Assembly: GCA_015065545.1 (NCBI GenBank)
Contig: SVQA01000004.1
Location: 118,098 to 182,097 of the forward strand
Origin: Oscillospiraceae bacterium
Lineage (GTDB): Bacteria > Bacillota > Clostridia > Oscillospirales > Acutalibacteraceae
Reading direction: 5' to 3'
DNA length: 64,000 nt
The notes under the pieces are model-generated. The model was given only the letters and a program-made list of their open reading frames with translations. It searched no databases and was not told the DNA's origin. Each line of letters starts with the position of its first letter. Positions within the stretch are counted from its first letter, which is position 1. The position numbers and the translations under genes were made by a program. Of this stretch, positions 45,699 through 54,091 are shown in pieces.

Positions 45699-46766
45699 AT
45701 GTTGGACATTAAAATCACAAAAACCACTACACCTAAAGAGAAACCCGCAGACGAGTCAAAGCTCGGTTTCGGTAAAATCTTTACAGACCATATGTTTATT
45801 ATGAACTACACAGAGGGCAAGGGTTGGCATGATGCAAGAATTGTTCCTTATGAGAACATCTCCCTTTCTCCTGCGGCTATGGTATTCCACTATGGTCAGG
45901 AAATGTTCGAGGGCCTCAAGGCATACAGAGGTGCCTCAGGCGAACCCAGACTTTTCCGCCCTGATATGAACGCAAAGAGAACAAACGCTACTAACGAGCG
46001 TCTTTGCATTCCTCAGCTTCCCGAAGAGGACTTTGTTGAGGCAGTTAAGGCTCTGGTAAAGGTTGACGCTGACTGGATTCCCAAGGCAGCAGGCACATCT
46101 CTTTACATCCGTCCTTTCATTATTGCAACAGACGATTTCCTCGGTGTTGCTCCCAGTAAGACCTATATGTTTATGATTATCCTTTCTCCCTCAGGTGCTT
46201 ACTATGCAAGCGGTCTTGCTCCTGTTGGCATCTGGATTGAGGATGACTATGTTCGTGCTGTTCGCGGCGGTATCGGCTTTGCAAAGACAGGCGGTAACTA
46301 TGCAGCTTCCCTTGCAGCTCAGGTTAAGGCTCACGACGGCGGTTACAGTCAGGTTCTCTGGCTTGACGGTGTTGAGAGAAAGTACATCGAAGAAGTTGGC
46401 GCTATGAACATCTTTTTCAAGATTGACGGCAAGGTTGTTACTCCTGCCCTCTCAGGCTCAATCCTTCCCGGTATTACACGTAACTCCGTTGTAACACTCT
46501 GCAAGAGCTGGGGCTACGAGGTAGAGGAGAGAAAAATTTCTGTAGACGAGCTTATTGAAGCTCAGAACACAGGCAAGCTTGAAGAGGTATTCGGCACAGG
46601 TACTGCGGCTGTTATCTCTCCTGTTGGAACTCTCCGCTACAAAGATGATGTTATGACCATCGGTGACGGTTCCATCGGTGAGCTTTCACAGAAACTCTAC
46701 GACACAGTTACAGGTATCCAGAACGGTACAGTAGCTGATGAGTTCGGCTGGGTTACACTTGTATGA
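45699..46766 (+). CDS. ilvE: Branched-chain amino acid aminotransferase
   Basis: 355-residue class IV PLP aminotransferase (long BCAT type). Landmarks are VFHYGQEMFEGLKAYRG, GTSLYIRPFI, the Schiff-base lysine K196 in GIGFAKTGGNYAASLA, and EVFGTGTAAVISPVG near the C-terminus. It interconverts Val, Leu and Ile with their 2-oxo acids using glutamate/2-oxoglutarate. ATG 45699 is chosen because AAAGGAG lies 8 nt upstream; the in-frame GTG 45690 touches that box. Its last codons overlap the next gene (ATGA). Confidence 0.95.
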   Translation: MLDIKITKTTTPKEKPADESKLGFGKIFTDHMFIMNYTEGKGWHDARIVPYENISLSPAAMVFHYGQEMFEGLKAYRGASGEPRLFRPDMNAKRTNATNERLCIPQLPEEDFVEAVKALVKVDADWIPKAAGTSLYIRPFIIATDDFLGVAPSKTYMFMIILSPSGAYYASGLAPVGIWIEDDYVRAVRGGIGFAKTGGNYAASLAAQVKAHDGGYSQVLWLDGVERKYIEEVGAMNIFFKIDGKVVTPALSGSILPGITRNSVVTLCKSWGYEVEERKISVDELIEAQNTGKLEEVFGTGTAAVISPVGTLRYKDDVMTIGDGSIGELSQKLYDTVTGIQNGTVADEFGWVTLV

Positions 46767-47434
46767 TAAAGGACTTTAAAAGAATTACAATTTTTGCAGG
46801 GCATTACGGCTCGGGCAAAACGAATATAGCGGTAAACTATGCCACCCTTATTAAAGAGCAAACAGGCAGAGAAGTTGCTCTTGCTGATTTGGATATTGTC
46901 AATCCTTATTACAGAGCAAAGGATAGCACGGATATATTGGAGAGCAAGGGTATCAGGATGATTTCTTCTCCTTTTGCAAATTCCAATGTGGATTTACCTG
47001 CACTTCCTGCAGAGGCTTATGCAATAATCGACGATGAGAGTGTGTATGCAGTCTGCGATGTGGGCGGCGACGACAGAGGAGCTTATGCTCTGGGCAGATA
47101 CCGCGAGGGCATACTCAAAGGCGACTATGAAATGCTTATGGTTGTCAATATGTACCGCCCCTTAACACGAACTGTGGAGGATGTCCTCGAAATGAAAGCC
47201 GATATTGAAGCGGCAGCAGGAATACCCTTTACAGGAATAGTTAATAACTCAAATATCGGGGTGCTTACCACTAAAGAAGATGTGGTAAGCTCATTCCCTT
47301 TTATTGAGGAAATTGAGAAAGCAACAAATCTTCCCTTGCGTTTTACTGCAGTTTGGGATAAAATATACTGTGAGCTTTCAGAAAACTACAAAAATCTAAT
47401 ACCTCTTACCCTGCAGGAAAGGGTATGGAATTAA
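46763..47434 (+). CDS. P-loop nucleotide-binding protein (CobQ/MinD-like)
   Basis: 223 residues with a deviant SIMIBI P-loop, GHYGSGKTN (13-21), an early Asp segment ALADLDIVNPYYRAKD, and CDVGGDDRGAYALG as the switch II-like motif. It has no membrane helix. Such ATPases are often found beside 2-oxoacid:ferredoxin oxidoreductase genes in Clostridia. A role in cofactor or cluster assembly is a guess. Translation is coupled to ilvE by a 4-nt overlap. Confidence 0.8.
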   Translation: MIKDFKRITIFAGHYGSGKTNIAVNYATLIKEQTGREVALADLDIVNPYYRAKDSTDILESKGIRMISSPFANSNVDLPALPAEAYAIIDDESVYAVCDVGGDDRGAYALGRYREGILKGDYEMLMVVNMYRPLTRTVEDVLEMKADIEAAAGIPFTGIVNNSNIGVLTTKEDVVSSFPFIEEIEKATNLPLRFTAVWDKIYCELSENYKNLIPLTLQERVWN

Positions 47435-47447
47435 TGGAGGAATCGAT

Positions 47448-47651
47448 ATGGCAAAGGTAACATTCGATAGAAATCGTTGTAAGGGCTGTGCACTTTGTGT
47501 TGGCGCTTGCCCCAAGGGAATAGTTGCACTTTCTGATGAAATCAATCAGAAGGGTTATCATCCCGCAATTGTAACAGACGAGGAAAAATGCATCGGTTGT
47601 GCTTTCTGTGCAACAATGTGTCCCGACTGTGTAATTACTGTTGAGAAGTAA
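47448..47651 (+). CDS. 2x[4Fe-4S] ferredoxin, delta subunit of 2-oxoacid oxidoreductase
   Basis: 67 residues with two CxxCxxCxxxCP motifs (C11, C14, C17, C21 and C48, C51, C54, C58), each binding a [4Fe-4S] cluster. It is encoded immediately before the alpha, beta and gamma subunits, so it is the electron-transfer subunit of the complex. GGAGG precedes the ATG. Confidence 0.93.
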   Translation: MAKVTFDRNRCKGCALCVGACPKGIVALSDEINQKGYHPAIVTDEEKCIGCAFCATMCPDCVITVEK

Positions 47652-47664
47652 GGAGGAAGAGTAT

Positions 47665-48729
47665 ATGAGTGAAAAAGTTTTGATGAAGGGTAACGAAGCT
47701 CTGGCAGAAGCTGCTATTATGGCAGGTTGCCGTCATTATCTGGGCTATCCCATTACCCCTCAGACTGAAATTGCCGCTTATATGGCAAAGAGAATGCCCA
47801 AAATCGGCGGTACATTCTTACAGGCAGAGAGTGAAGTTTCTGCTATCAATATGGTAATCGGCGTTGCATCTGCAGGTAAAAGAGCTATGACATCAAGCTC
47901 CAGCCCCGGTATCTCTCTTAAGGGGGAGGGTCTTTCTTACCTTGCAGGCTGTGACCTTCCTGCATTTGTTGTAAACGTTCAGCGTGGCGGCCCCGGTCTT
48001 GGCGGTATTCAGCCTTCTCAGTCTGACTATTTTCAGGCTGTAAAGGGTACCTCCCACGGCGACTATCACATGCTGGTGCTTGCACCTGCTTCCGTTCAGG
48101 AAATGGTATCTATGACCTTCAAGGGCTTTGACCTTGCTGATAAGTATCGTATGACTGTTATGCTTTTGGCTGACGGTACAATGGGTCAGATGATGGAGCC
48201 TGTATCTCTTGATATGGGTGAGGTTACAGAGTACGATAAGTCCTGGGCAGTTACAGGTACAAACTGCGAGAGAAGCCACAACATTGTAAACTCCCTCTTC
48301 CTTAAACCCGAGGAGCTGGAAGTTAAGAACTTTGAAAGATACGAGAAGTACAGATACATCGAAGAGAACGAGGTAATGTACGAGGAATATATGATGGACG
48401 ATGCAGATATTTGTATCGTAGCTTTCGGTATTGCCGCAAGAATTTCCAAGAATGCTATTGATATGGCAAGAGCAAAGGGCATCAAGGTTGGTATGATGCG
48501 TCCCATCACTCTCTGGCCCTTCCCCAAGAAAGAAATGCGTGCAATTGCTGACAGAGTAAATAGCTTCATCAGCGTTGAACTCAATATGGGTCAAATGATT
48601 GAAGACATCAAGCTGGCAACCGAATGCACTAAACCCGTATATCTTTGCAACCGTACAGGCGGTATGATTATGACTCCCGAAGAGGTACTTGCAAAGATTG
48701 AAGAAGCTCAAAAAGGAGGTAACAACTAA
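47665..48729 (+). CDS. vorB: 2-oxoacid:ferredoxin oxidoreductase alpha subunit (VOR type)
   Basis: 354 residues. It has the pyrimidine-binding/transketolase-like N-terminus (GCRHYLGYPITPQTEIAAYM; AESEVSAINMVIGVASAGKR; TSSSSPGISLKGEGLSYLAG) and the C-terminal domain II (MRPITLWPFPKKEMR; VELNMGQMIEDIK). Separate alpha, beta, gamma and delta genes match 2-ketoisovalerate-type enzymes. The complex interconverts 2-oxoacid + CoA + oxidised ferredoxin with acyl-CoA + CO2 + reduced ferredoxin. ATG 47665 follows AAGGAGGAA; the open frame back to 47641 overlaps the ferredoxin gene. Confidence 0.92.
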   Translation: MSEKVLMKGNEALAEAAIMAGCRHYLGYPITPQTEIAAYMAKRMPKIGGTFLQAESEVSAINMVIGVASAGKRAMTSSSSPGISLKGEGLSYLAGCDLPAFVVNVQRGGPGLGGIQPSQSDYFQAVKGTSHGDYHMLVLAPASVQEMVSMTFKGFDLADKYRMTVMLLADGTMGQMMEPVSLDMGEVTEYDKSWAVTGTNCERSHNIVNSLFLKPEELEVKNFERYEKYRYIEENEVMYEEYMMDDADICIVAFGIAARISKNAIDMARAKGIKVGMMRPITLWPFPKKEMRAIADRVNSFISVELNMGQMIEDIKLATECTKPVYLCNRTGGMIMTPEEVLAKIEEAQKGGNN

Positions 48730-49478
48730 TGGCAGTTGTATTTGAAAAGCCTAAGGCACTTACAGACGCAGTTCTTCACTACTGCCCCGGCTGTACACAC
48801 GGCATTATTCACCGTCTCGTAGCAGAGGCTATTGATGAGCTGGGTATTCAGGGCAAAACAATCGGTATTGCTCCCGTTGGTTGCTCCGTTATGGCTTATG
48901 ATTATTTTGATATTGATATGGTACAGGCTGCACACGGCAGAGCTCCTGCTGTTGCAACAGGTGTAAAGCGCGCTAACCCCGAGAATATTGTTTTCACATA
49001 TCAGGGTGACGGCGACCTTGCGGCTATCGGTACTGCAGAAACAGTACACTCCGCAGCAAGAAATGAGAACATCACCATTATCTTCGTAAACAATGCTATC
49101 TATGGTATGACAGGCGGTCAGATGGCTCCCACAACTCTTCCCGGTCAGGTTACACAGACCTCTCCTTACGGCAGAGATACACAGACTGTAGGTTTCCCCT
49201 TAAAAGTTTGTGAGCTCCTCTCCAATGTGGACGGTGCTACATACCTTGAGAGAGTTGCAGTTAACAACGTTAAGAATGTTAAGGCTGCAAAGAAGGCTAT
49301 TAAAAAGGCATTTCAGTATCAGGTAGAGGGCAAGGGATTCTCTCTTATCGAGGTCGTTTCTACCTGTCCTACAAACTGGGGTATGACTCCTCAGAATGCT
49401 CTCAAGTGGCTTGAAGAGAATATGCTTCCTTATTATCCTCTGGGTGTATATAAGGATAGATTCGCACAGGAGGGTTAA
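48729..49478 (+). CDS. vorA: 2-oxoacid:ferredoxin oxidoreductase beta subunit (TPP-binding)
   Basis: 249 residues. The thiamine diphosphate motif GDGDLAAIGTAETVHSA (G93-D96) runs on to IIFVNNAIYGMTGGQ, and CPGCTHG (C19, C22) is the cluster-ligand segment. It begins in the stop codon of the alpha gene (1-nt overlap) with AAAGGAGG upstream. GCSVMAYDYFDIDMVQAAHG is typical of the 2-oxoisovalerate/2-oxoglutarate-type enzymes rather than pyruvate oxidoreductase, though substrate range cannot be fixed by eye. Confidence 0.93.
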   Translation: MAVVFEKPKALTDAVLHYCPGCTHGIIHRLVAEAIDELGIQGKTIGIAPVGCSVMAYDYFDIDMVQAAHGRAPAVATGVKRANPENIVFTYQGDGDLAAIGTAETVHSAARNENITIIFVNNAIYGMTGGQMAPTTLPGQVTQTSPYGRDTQTVGFPLKVCELLSNVDGATYLERVAVNNVKNVKAAKKAIKKAFQYQVEGKGFSLIEVVSTCPTNWGMTPQNALKWLEENMLPYYPLGVYKDRFAQEG

Positions 49479-49482
49479 GACT

Positions 49483-50019
49483 ATGACAAAGAATATGCTT
49501 ATTGCAGGCTTCGGCGGACAGGGTATCCTCTTCTGCGGTAAATTTTTGGCTTATGAGGGACTTCTTGAGGACAAGTGCGTAAGCTGGCTTCCTTCTTACG
49601 GTCCCGAGATGCGTGGCGGTACTGCTAACTGCTCCGTTATCATTTCCGATATTCCCGTTGGTTCACCCATCGTTTCCAATCCCGACATCCTTATGGTTAT
49701 GAATATGCCTTCTCTGGATAAATACGAGGATGCTACATGTGCGGGCGGTCAGATTTTTGTTGACAGTGCACTTATCGACAGAAAGGTAAACCGTACCGAT
49801 GTAGAGGCTTATTATATCCCTGCTACCAAAATGGCAAACGATGAGGGCCTTACAGGTCTTGCAAATATGATTATGATAGGCTATGTTATCAAGAAGAGCG
49901 GCATTATTCCTTTTGAGAATATTGAGCGTGCTCTTCAGAAGGTTGTTCCTGCTTCCAAACAGCACCTTTTTGATTCCAACAAGAAGGCTCTTGAGCTGGG
50001 ATTTAACTATGCTGAGTGA
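49483..50019 (+). CDS. 2-oxoacid:ferredoxin oxidoreductase gamma subunit
   Basis: 178 residues. It has the GxGGQG motif ([19 protein letters not shown]), [18 protein letters not shown] and the C-terminal [19 protein letters not shown], all typical of the gamma domain. ATG 49483 is used because AGGAGGG lies 8 nt upstream; the frame is open further back inside the beta gene. It completes the four-subunit complex. Confidence 0.92.
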   Translation: MTKNMLIAGFGGQGILFCGKFLAYEGLLEDKCVSWLPSYGPEMRGGTANCSVIISDIPVGSPIVSNPDILMVMNMPSLDKYEDATCAGGQIFVDSALIDRKVNRTDVEAYYIPATKMANDEGLTGLANMIMIGYVIKKSGIIPFENIERALQKVVPASKQHLFDSNKKALELGFNYAE

Positions 50020-50047
50020 TGACAAACCGAAAAGTTTGTGTTATAAT
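50019..50047 (+). promoter_or_regulatory. Internal promoter before the XRE-cupin gene
   Basis: ATGACA (50019-50024), 17-bp spacer, TATAAT (50042-50047), overlapping the stop codon of the gamma gene. Confidence 0.55.
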
Positions 50048-50102
50048 TTAATTTAAAGCAATTGGATTTTGCTATCCTATTTAAAGAAAAGGAGACACCG
50101 TC

Positions 50103-50654
50103 ATGACTGAACAATTAAAAGAAATCGGCACAAGACTTGAAGAACTCCGTGACATCTGCGATATTACCGCAGAGGATATGGCACGCCAGATGGGTATGTC
50201 TGTGGAGGAGTATCGTGCTTATGAAGAAGGTCTCTTAGACTATTCCTTCAGCTTCCTTTACAATGCTGCAAATATTCTGGGTGTGGAAGTCGTGGATATT
50301 ATGAGCGGCGATTCTCCCAAACTCTCAACCTGTGTTGTTACCAAGAAGGACCAGGGTATTGAGGTAAGCCGTAACGATTCTTACGATTACTCTCACCTTG
50401 CTTTTACTTTCCGCGGTAAGAAGGCAGAGCCTATGATCGTTACCACACAGCCTTCCAAGAAGACACCTGTGATGCACGAGCACGAGGGTCAGGAGTTTGA
50501 CTACATTCTTTCCGGTACAATGAAGTTCTATATCGGCGATATTTCTTACGAACTCACAAAAGGCGACAGCATTTACTTCGATTCCGGCAAGGCACACTCT
50601 TTCAAGGCAATCGGGGATAAACCCCTTAAATTCCTTGCTATTGTAATTAAGTAA
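50103..50654 (+). CDS. XRE-family regulator with C-terminal cupin
   Basis: 183 residues. The N-terminal helix-turn-helix spans about 8-65 (LRDICDITAEDMARQMGMS, VEEYRAYEEGLLDYS). The C-terminal cupin_2 spans about 105-180, with metal-site residues in VMHEHEGQEFDYIL and the second motif GDSIYFDSGKAHSF. Proteins of this type sense small molecules and often control adjacent acyl-CoA ligase genes. It lies 19 bp before an AMP-forming ligase and has its own promoter, so it may regulate that gene or the whole block. Confidence 0.9.
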   Translation: MTEQLKEIGTRLEELRDICDITAEDMARQMGMSVEEYRAYEEGLLDYSFSFLYNAANILGVEVVDIMSGDSPKLSTCVVTKKDQGIEVSRNDSYDYSHLAFTFRGKKAEPMIVTTQPSKKTPVMHEHEGQEFDYILSGTMKFYIGDISYELTKGDSIYFDSGKAHSFKAIGDKPLKFLAIVIK

Positions 50655-50673
50655 TTTATCGGGAGATTAAGGA

Positions 50674-52392
50674 ATGGCAATATACGAAAAATATACAGGC
50701 AGGTCAAGAGAGTCTTTTACTTCTCTTGAGGATTGTCGTGAAAACTATAAACTTACATGGAACGACAATTTTAATTTTGCTTATGATGTAATTGATGAAT
50801 TGGGTACTACAAAGCCCGATAAGCTGGCACTTCTTTACATATCTGCAAATGATGAGGAAAAGCGTTTTACTTTCCGTGATATGATGCTCCTCTCAAATAA
50901 AGCCGCAAACTATCTGAAGTCTTTGGGTATCAAGAAGGGTGACAGAGTTCTTCTTATCCTCAGAAGAAGCTATCTCTTCTGGGTAGTGCTTTTGGGACTT
51001 CACAAGATTGGTGCGGTTGTAGTACAAGCAAACGATATGCTCAAAACCGGTGAGTATATTTATCGCTGTAATGTAGGCAGAATTGATGCAATTCTTCTTA
51101 CAGGCCACGGCAAATGTACCGAAAACTTCGATGCAGGCGAGGGTCAGTACGAAACCGTGCGACTCAAGATGGTAACAGAGCATAAATGTGCAGGCAAGGG
51201 CTGGATTGACTTTGAGGCAGGTCTTGAGGCAGCTTCTGATGAGTGGAAGCGTCCCACAGGCAAGACTGCCACAAAGGCAACAGACCCTATGATGATGTGC
51301 TTTTCTTCCGGTACTACAGGCTACCCCAAGATGATTATTCACGATTTCTCTTATCCCTTGGGACACATTATGACAGGTCTTTTCTGGCACAGAGTTGTGG
51401 ATGGCGGTATGCACTTCACAATTTCCGACACAGGCTGGATGAAGTCTGTATGGGGTAAGCTCTATGGTCAGTGGTTCGGCGAAACCGCCATTATGGTTTA
51501 TGATTTCGAGCGTTTTTGTGCTAAGGATATTTTAGAGAAACTGGAGAAATATCAGGTTACTACCTTCTGTGTACCCCCTACAATGTATCGTTTTCTTCTG
51601 CAGGAGGATGTTAAATCCTACGACCTTTCTTCTATACAGCATTGCTGTACAGCAGGTGAGGCCCTTCCTGCAGATGTTTTCGAGAATTGGAAGGAGCTTA
51701 CAGGTCTTGAGATTCACGAGGGCTTCGGTCAGAGTGAAACTCCTATCTGCGTTGGTACACTCTACCCCTGGAGCAAGCCAGTTCCCGGTTCAATGGGCAG
51801 ACCTGTTCCCGGTTATGATATTAAAATTCTGGATGCAGACGGTGAGGAATGCCGTCAGGGTATCACAGGCGAAATCTGTATCAAGGCTCCCACTCTTGCA
51901 ACAAGACCCCGCGGTCTTCTCTGCAGTTACAACTGGAGCAAGGAAGATACAAAGGAAAAATGGTACAGTGGTTACTACCATACCGGCGACGTTGCATATA
52001 TGGACGAGGATGGACTATTTCATTATGTCGGCAGAAACGACGATGTTATTAAGTCTTCGGGTTATCGTATCGGACCCTTTGAGGTTGAGTCTGTGCTTTT
52101 GGAGCATCCTGCAGTACTCGAAGCTGCAGTTACTGCTTATCCTCACGAAACAAGAGGACAGATTGTTAAGGCTAACCTTGTTCTTCGTCCCGGCTATACT
52201 CCCTCTGAGGAGCTTTCCGCAGAGCTTAAAGAGTATGTTAAGCAGAACACGGCTCCTTACAAATATCCCAGAATGATTGAGTATTTTGATGCTCTGCCCA
52301 AGACCTTCTCGGGTAAAATCCGCAGAATTGAGATTCGTGCAAAGGATATGGAAAAATATCGTGCAGAAAAACTTAAAGCGGAGAAAAACTGA
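50674..52392 (+). CDS. AMP-forming acyl-CoA synthetase (acetyl/benzoate-CoA ligase type)
   Basis: 572 residues, ANL superfamily. It has the P-loop-like CFSSGTTGYPKMI (about 208), EGFGQSETPI, YHTGDVAYMDEDG, NDDVIKSSGYRIGPFEVESV and the C-terminal catalytic Lys in KTFSGKIRR. The sequence is closer to medium-chain/ACSM or benzoate-CoA ligases than to acetyl-CoA synthetase. In context it probably activates isobutyrate, 2-methylbutyrate, isovalerate or an aryl acid. Last gene of the cluster, followed by a terminator. Confidence 0.9.
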   Translation: MAIYEKYTGRSRESFTSLEDCRENYKLTWNDNFNFAYDVIDELGTTKPDKLALLYISANDEEKRFTFRDMMLLSNKAANYLKSLGIKKGDRVLLILRRSYLFWVVLLGLHKIGAVVVQANDMLKTGEYIYRCNVGRIDAILLTGHGKCTENFDAGEGQYETVRLKMVTEHKCAGKGWIDFEAGLEAASDEWKRPTGKTATKATDPMMMCFSSGTTGYPKMIIHDFSYPLGHIMTGLFWHRVVDGGMHFTISDTGWMKSVWGKLYGQWFGETAIMVYDFERFCAKDILEKLEKYQVTTFCVPPTMYRFLLQEDVKSYDLSSIQHCCTAGEALPADVFENWKELTGLEIHEGFGQSETPICVGTLYPWSKPVPGSMGRPVPGYDIKILDADGEECRQGITGEICIKAPTLATRPRGLLCSYNWSKEDTKEKWYSGYYHTGDVAYMDEDGLFHYVGRNDDVIKSSGYRIGPFEVESVLLEHPAVLEAAVTAYPHETRGQIVKANLVLRPGYTPSEELSAELKEYVKQNTAPYKYPRMIEYFDALPKTFSGKIRRIEIRAKDMEKYRAEKLKAEKN

Positions 52393-52414
52393 TAATACTA
52401 TCTGTAAATAATAT

Positions 52415-52450
52415 ATGAGGGTCTGCTTTCAGACCCTCATTTTGAGTTTT
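52415..52450 (+). terminator. Terminator of the branched-chain acid cluster
   Basis: ATGAGGGTCTG pairs with CAGACCCTCAT around CTTT, followed by TTTTGAGTTTT. Confidence 0.88.
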
Positions 52451-52464
52451 ATTCAGAGGCTTTT

Positions 52465-53040
52465 ATGAAACTTTCAAAAAAAGATAAACTGAAACTATGC
52501 TTTGAACTGTTCTTTGCTTTTTTTAAGATAGGTGCCTTTACCTTCGGCGGAGGAATGGCGATGCTTCCCTTTATTGAGAGGGAGGTTATTGAAAAAAAGA
52601 AGTGGATAGATAAGGATACCCTTATGGATATTCTTGTTGTGTCCGAGTCTACACCTGGGCCTATTGCCATCAATGCGGCAACCTTTGTAGGTACACAGAC
52701 CGCAGGCACACTGGGTTCAACCTTTGCAACCTTGGGTGTGGTGCTTCCTTCCTTTATGATTATTCTTTTGCTTTCGGTATGCCTTGAAGCAGTGTGGACA
52801 AATGAAATTGTGCAGTTCGCTTTAAGAGGTATCAGAGCAGGTGTGTTGGCACTTCTTGCAAAATCCCTTTGGGGACTTATAAAGAAGTGTCCCAGAAGTA
52901 TTTTGGCGTATGTTCTGATTGTGTCAAGCTTTGTTGCAGTTGCAATATTCTCAGTTAAGGTGCTTTTGGTTATCGGCTGTGGTGCCGCAATAGGACTTGC
53001 ATCCTATTTTATTTCAAGAAAAGCAGGTGAACGCAGATGA
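52465..53040 (+). CDS. Chromate transporter family protein, first half
   Basis: 191-residue ChrA-type half-length membrane protein with five to six hydrophobic segments. The family motif FTFGGGMAMLPFIEREVIEKKKW is at the N-terminal side, and VSESTPGPIAINAATFVG follows. Short CHR proteins work as pairs. The second gene overlaps by 4 nt (ATGA). Family members transport chromate, but the physiological substrate in gut anaerobes is probably another anion. Confidence 0.88.
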   Translation: MKLSKKDKLKLCFELFFAFFKIGAFTFGGGMAMLPFIEREVIEKKKWIDKDTLMDILVVSESTPGPIAINAATFVGTQTAGTLGSTFATLGVVLPSFMIILLLSVCLEAVWTNEIVQFALRGIRAGVLALLAKSLWGLIKKCPRSILAYVLIVSSFVAVAIFSVKVLLVIGCGAAIGLASYFISRKAGERR

Positions 53041-53606
53041 TTTACCTTGAGCTTTTTCTTGTTTTTCTTAAACTTGGTGCCTTTACATTTGGCGGCGGTG
53101 CGGCTATGATGCCATTTCTCGAAGACGAGGTAGTGGAGAGAGGCTGGCTAACTCTTGAAGAGTTCATCGATTTTGTGGCTATAAGCGAGTCCACTCCCGG
53201 CCCTTTTGCAGTGAATATTGCTACCTATGTAGGAGTGGAAAAAGGCGGCTTTTTCGGTTCGGTGTGTGCAACACTGGGACTTGTGCTGCCTTCGTTTATA
53301 ATAATTCTGCTGATTGCAAGATTCTATAATAAGTTTAAGGAGAGCAGACTGGTTACGGGTGCCATGAGCGGATTAAAGCCTGTATCTATAGGTCTTATCG
53401 CTGCCGCTGTTGTTTCAATCGGTCAGGCTGTACTTTTCCCCACAGGTTTTGCATGGAGCGAGCTTTTAAGCTACAATTTCATAACCTCGCTTATGATTTT
53501 TATTCCTATGTTTATTCTGTGCCTTAAAAAAATTCATCCCATACTGGTTATTGTGATGTCAGGCGCTTTGGGTGTGGGTTTCGGTTTTTTGGAGAAAGTA
53601 TTTTAG
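53037..53606 (+). CDS. Chromate transporter family protein, second half
   Basis: 189-residue partner of the preceding gene with the same motif order (FTFGGGAAMMPFLEDEVVERGW, ISESTPGPFAVNIATYVG). Five to six membrane segments are predicted. The two probably form an antiparallel heterodimer, equal to one long bidomain ChrA. The overlapping start codon supports equimolar synthesis. Confidence 0.88.
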   Translation: MIYLELFLVFLKLGAFTFGGGAAMMPFLEDEVVERGWLTLEEFIDFVAISESTPGPFAVNIATYVGVEKGGFFGSVCATLGLVLPSFIIILLIARFYNKFKESRLVTGAMSGLKPVSIGLIAAAVVSIGQAVLFPTGFAWSELLSYNFITSLMIFIPMFILCLKKIHPILVIVMSGALGVGFGFLEKVF

Positions 53607-53622
53607 TTTTTTATGTATAGAC

Positions 53623-53655
53623 AGGACCCACGCAAAAGCGTGGGTCCTTCTTTTT
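53623..53655. terminator. Bidirectional terminator between chromate transporter and small membrane peptide gene
   Basis: AGGACCCACGC pairs with GCGTGGGTCCT around AAAA. TCTTTTTG follows on the plus strand and a T-rich run on the minus strand. Confidence 0.88.
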
Positions 53656-53663
53656 GCAGCTTA

Positions 53664-53795
53664 TCAGCAGCAACCGCCGCAGCCGTTGTTGCAATCGTTA
53701 CCGCCGTTGTTGCCGCCACAGCAGGACAGAACAAGGATCAGGATGATGATCCACCAGCAGCAGTTTCCTCCGAAAAGGCCGTTGTTGTTGCACAT
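53664..53795 (-). CDS. 43-residue Cys/Gly/Asn-rich single-span membrane peptide
   Basis: It reads MCNNNGLFGGNCCWW, a hydrophobic core (IIILILVLS), then a tail CCGGNNGGNDCNNGCGGCC. AAAGGAGG lies 10 nt before the ATG. It carries nine cysteines in 43 residues and a C-terminal CC. It resembles the short YjcZ-like sporulation-associated membrane peptides of Firmicutes in size and layout, but this is a resemblance only. It is convergent to the chromate transporter and shares its terminator. The longer frame upstream (from 53888) lacks a ribosome site. Confidence 0.75.
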   Translation of the reverse strand: MCNNNGLFGGNCCWWIIILILVLSCCGGNNGGNDCNNGCGGCC

Positions 53796-54011
53796 AACCA
53801 GGGTTCCTCCTTTCGGTGTCAGACACAAATGCAAAGAAGAACTCTCTGTTGTGTGTTTCTTTGCTCTGTGCTGTCTACAATACATCATATTGCAAAGGAA
53901 CTGTTTTGGTTACAATTTTTATTTTTGAAGTGCTTGCAATGCAAAATCAAACTATTTAGTGTGCAAATTTTAGTACAAATTAAAAATGTTACTAAATTTT
54001 GCATATATAGG

Positions 54012-54040
54012 TTGAAAGTAACAATGTTATGAGTTATAAT
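54012..54040 (+). promoter_or_regulatory. Promoter of the large dockerin/CBM protein
   Basis: TTGAAA (54012-54017), 17-bp spacer, TATAAT (54035-54040). Confidence 0.75.
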
Positions 54041-54050
54041 GTAATTTGAG

Positions 54051-54067
54051 TTAGCATAGTATGCTAA
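54051..54067 (+). promoter_or_regulatory. Perfect palindrome at the transcription start
   Basis: TTAGCATA-G-TATGCTAA has 8-bp arms and lies 11 bp after the -10 box, about the transcription start. The position suits a repressor operator or a 5'-end hairpin that stabilises the mRNA. Confidence 0.55.
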
Positions 54068-54091
54068 GAAATTTTATAGGAGGATTTCTAT

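Noticed and set aside
53613..54032. 139-codon plus-strand frame after the chromate transporter genes
   Set aside because: It runs through the shared terminator and is antisense to the better-supported 43-residue gene.
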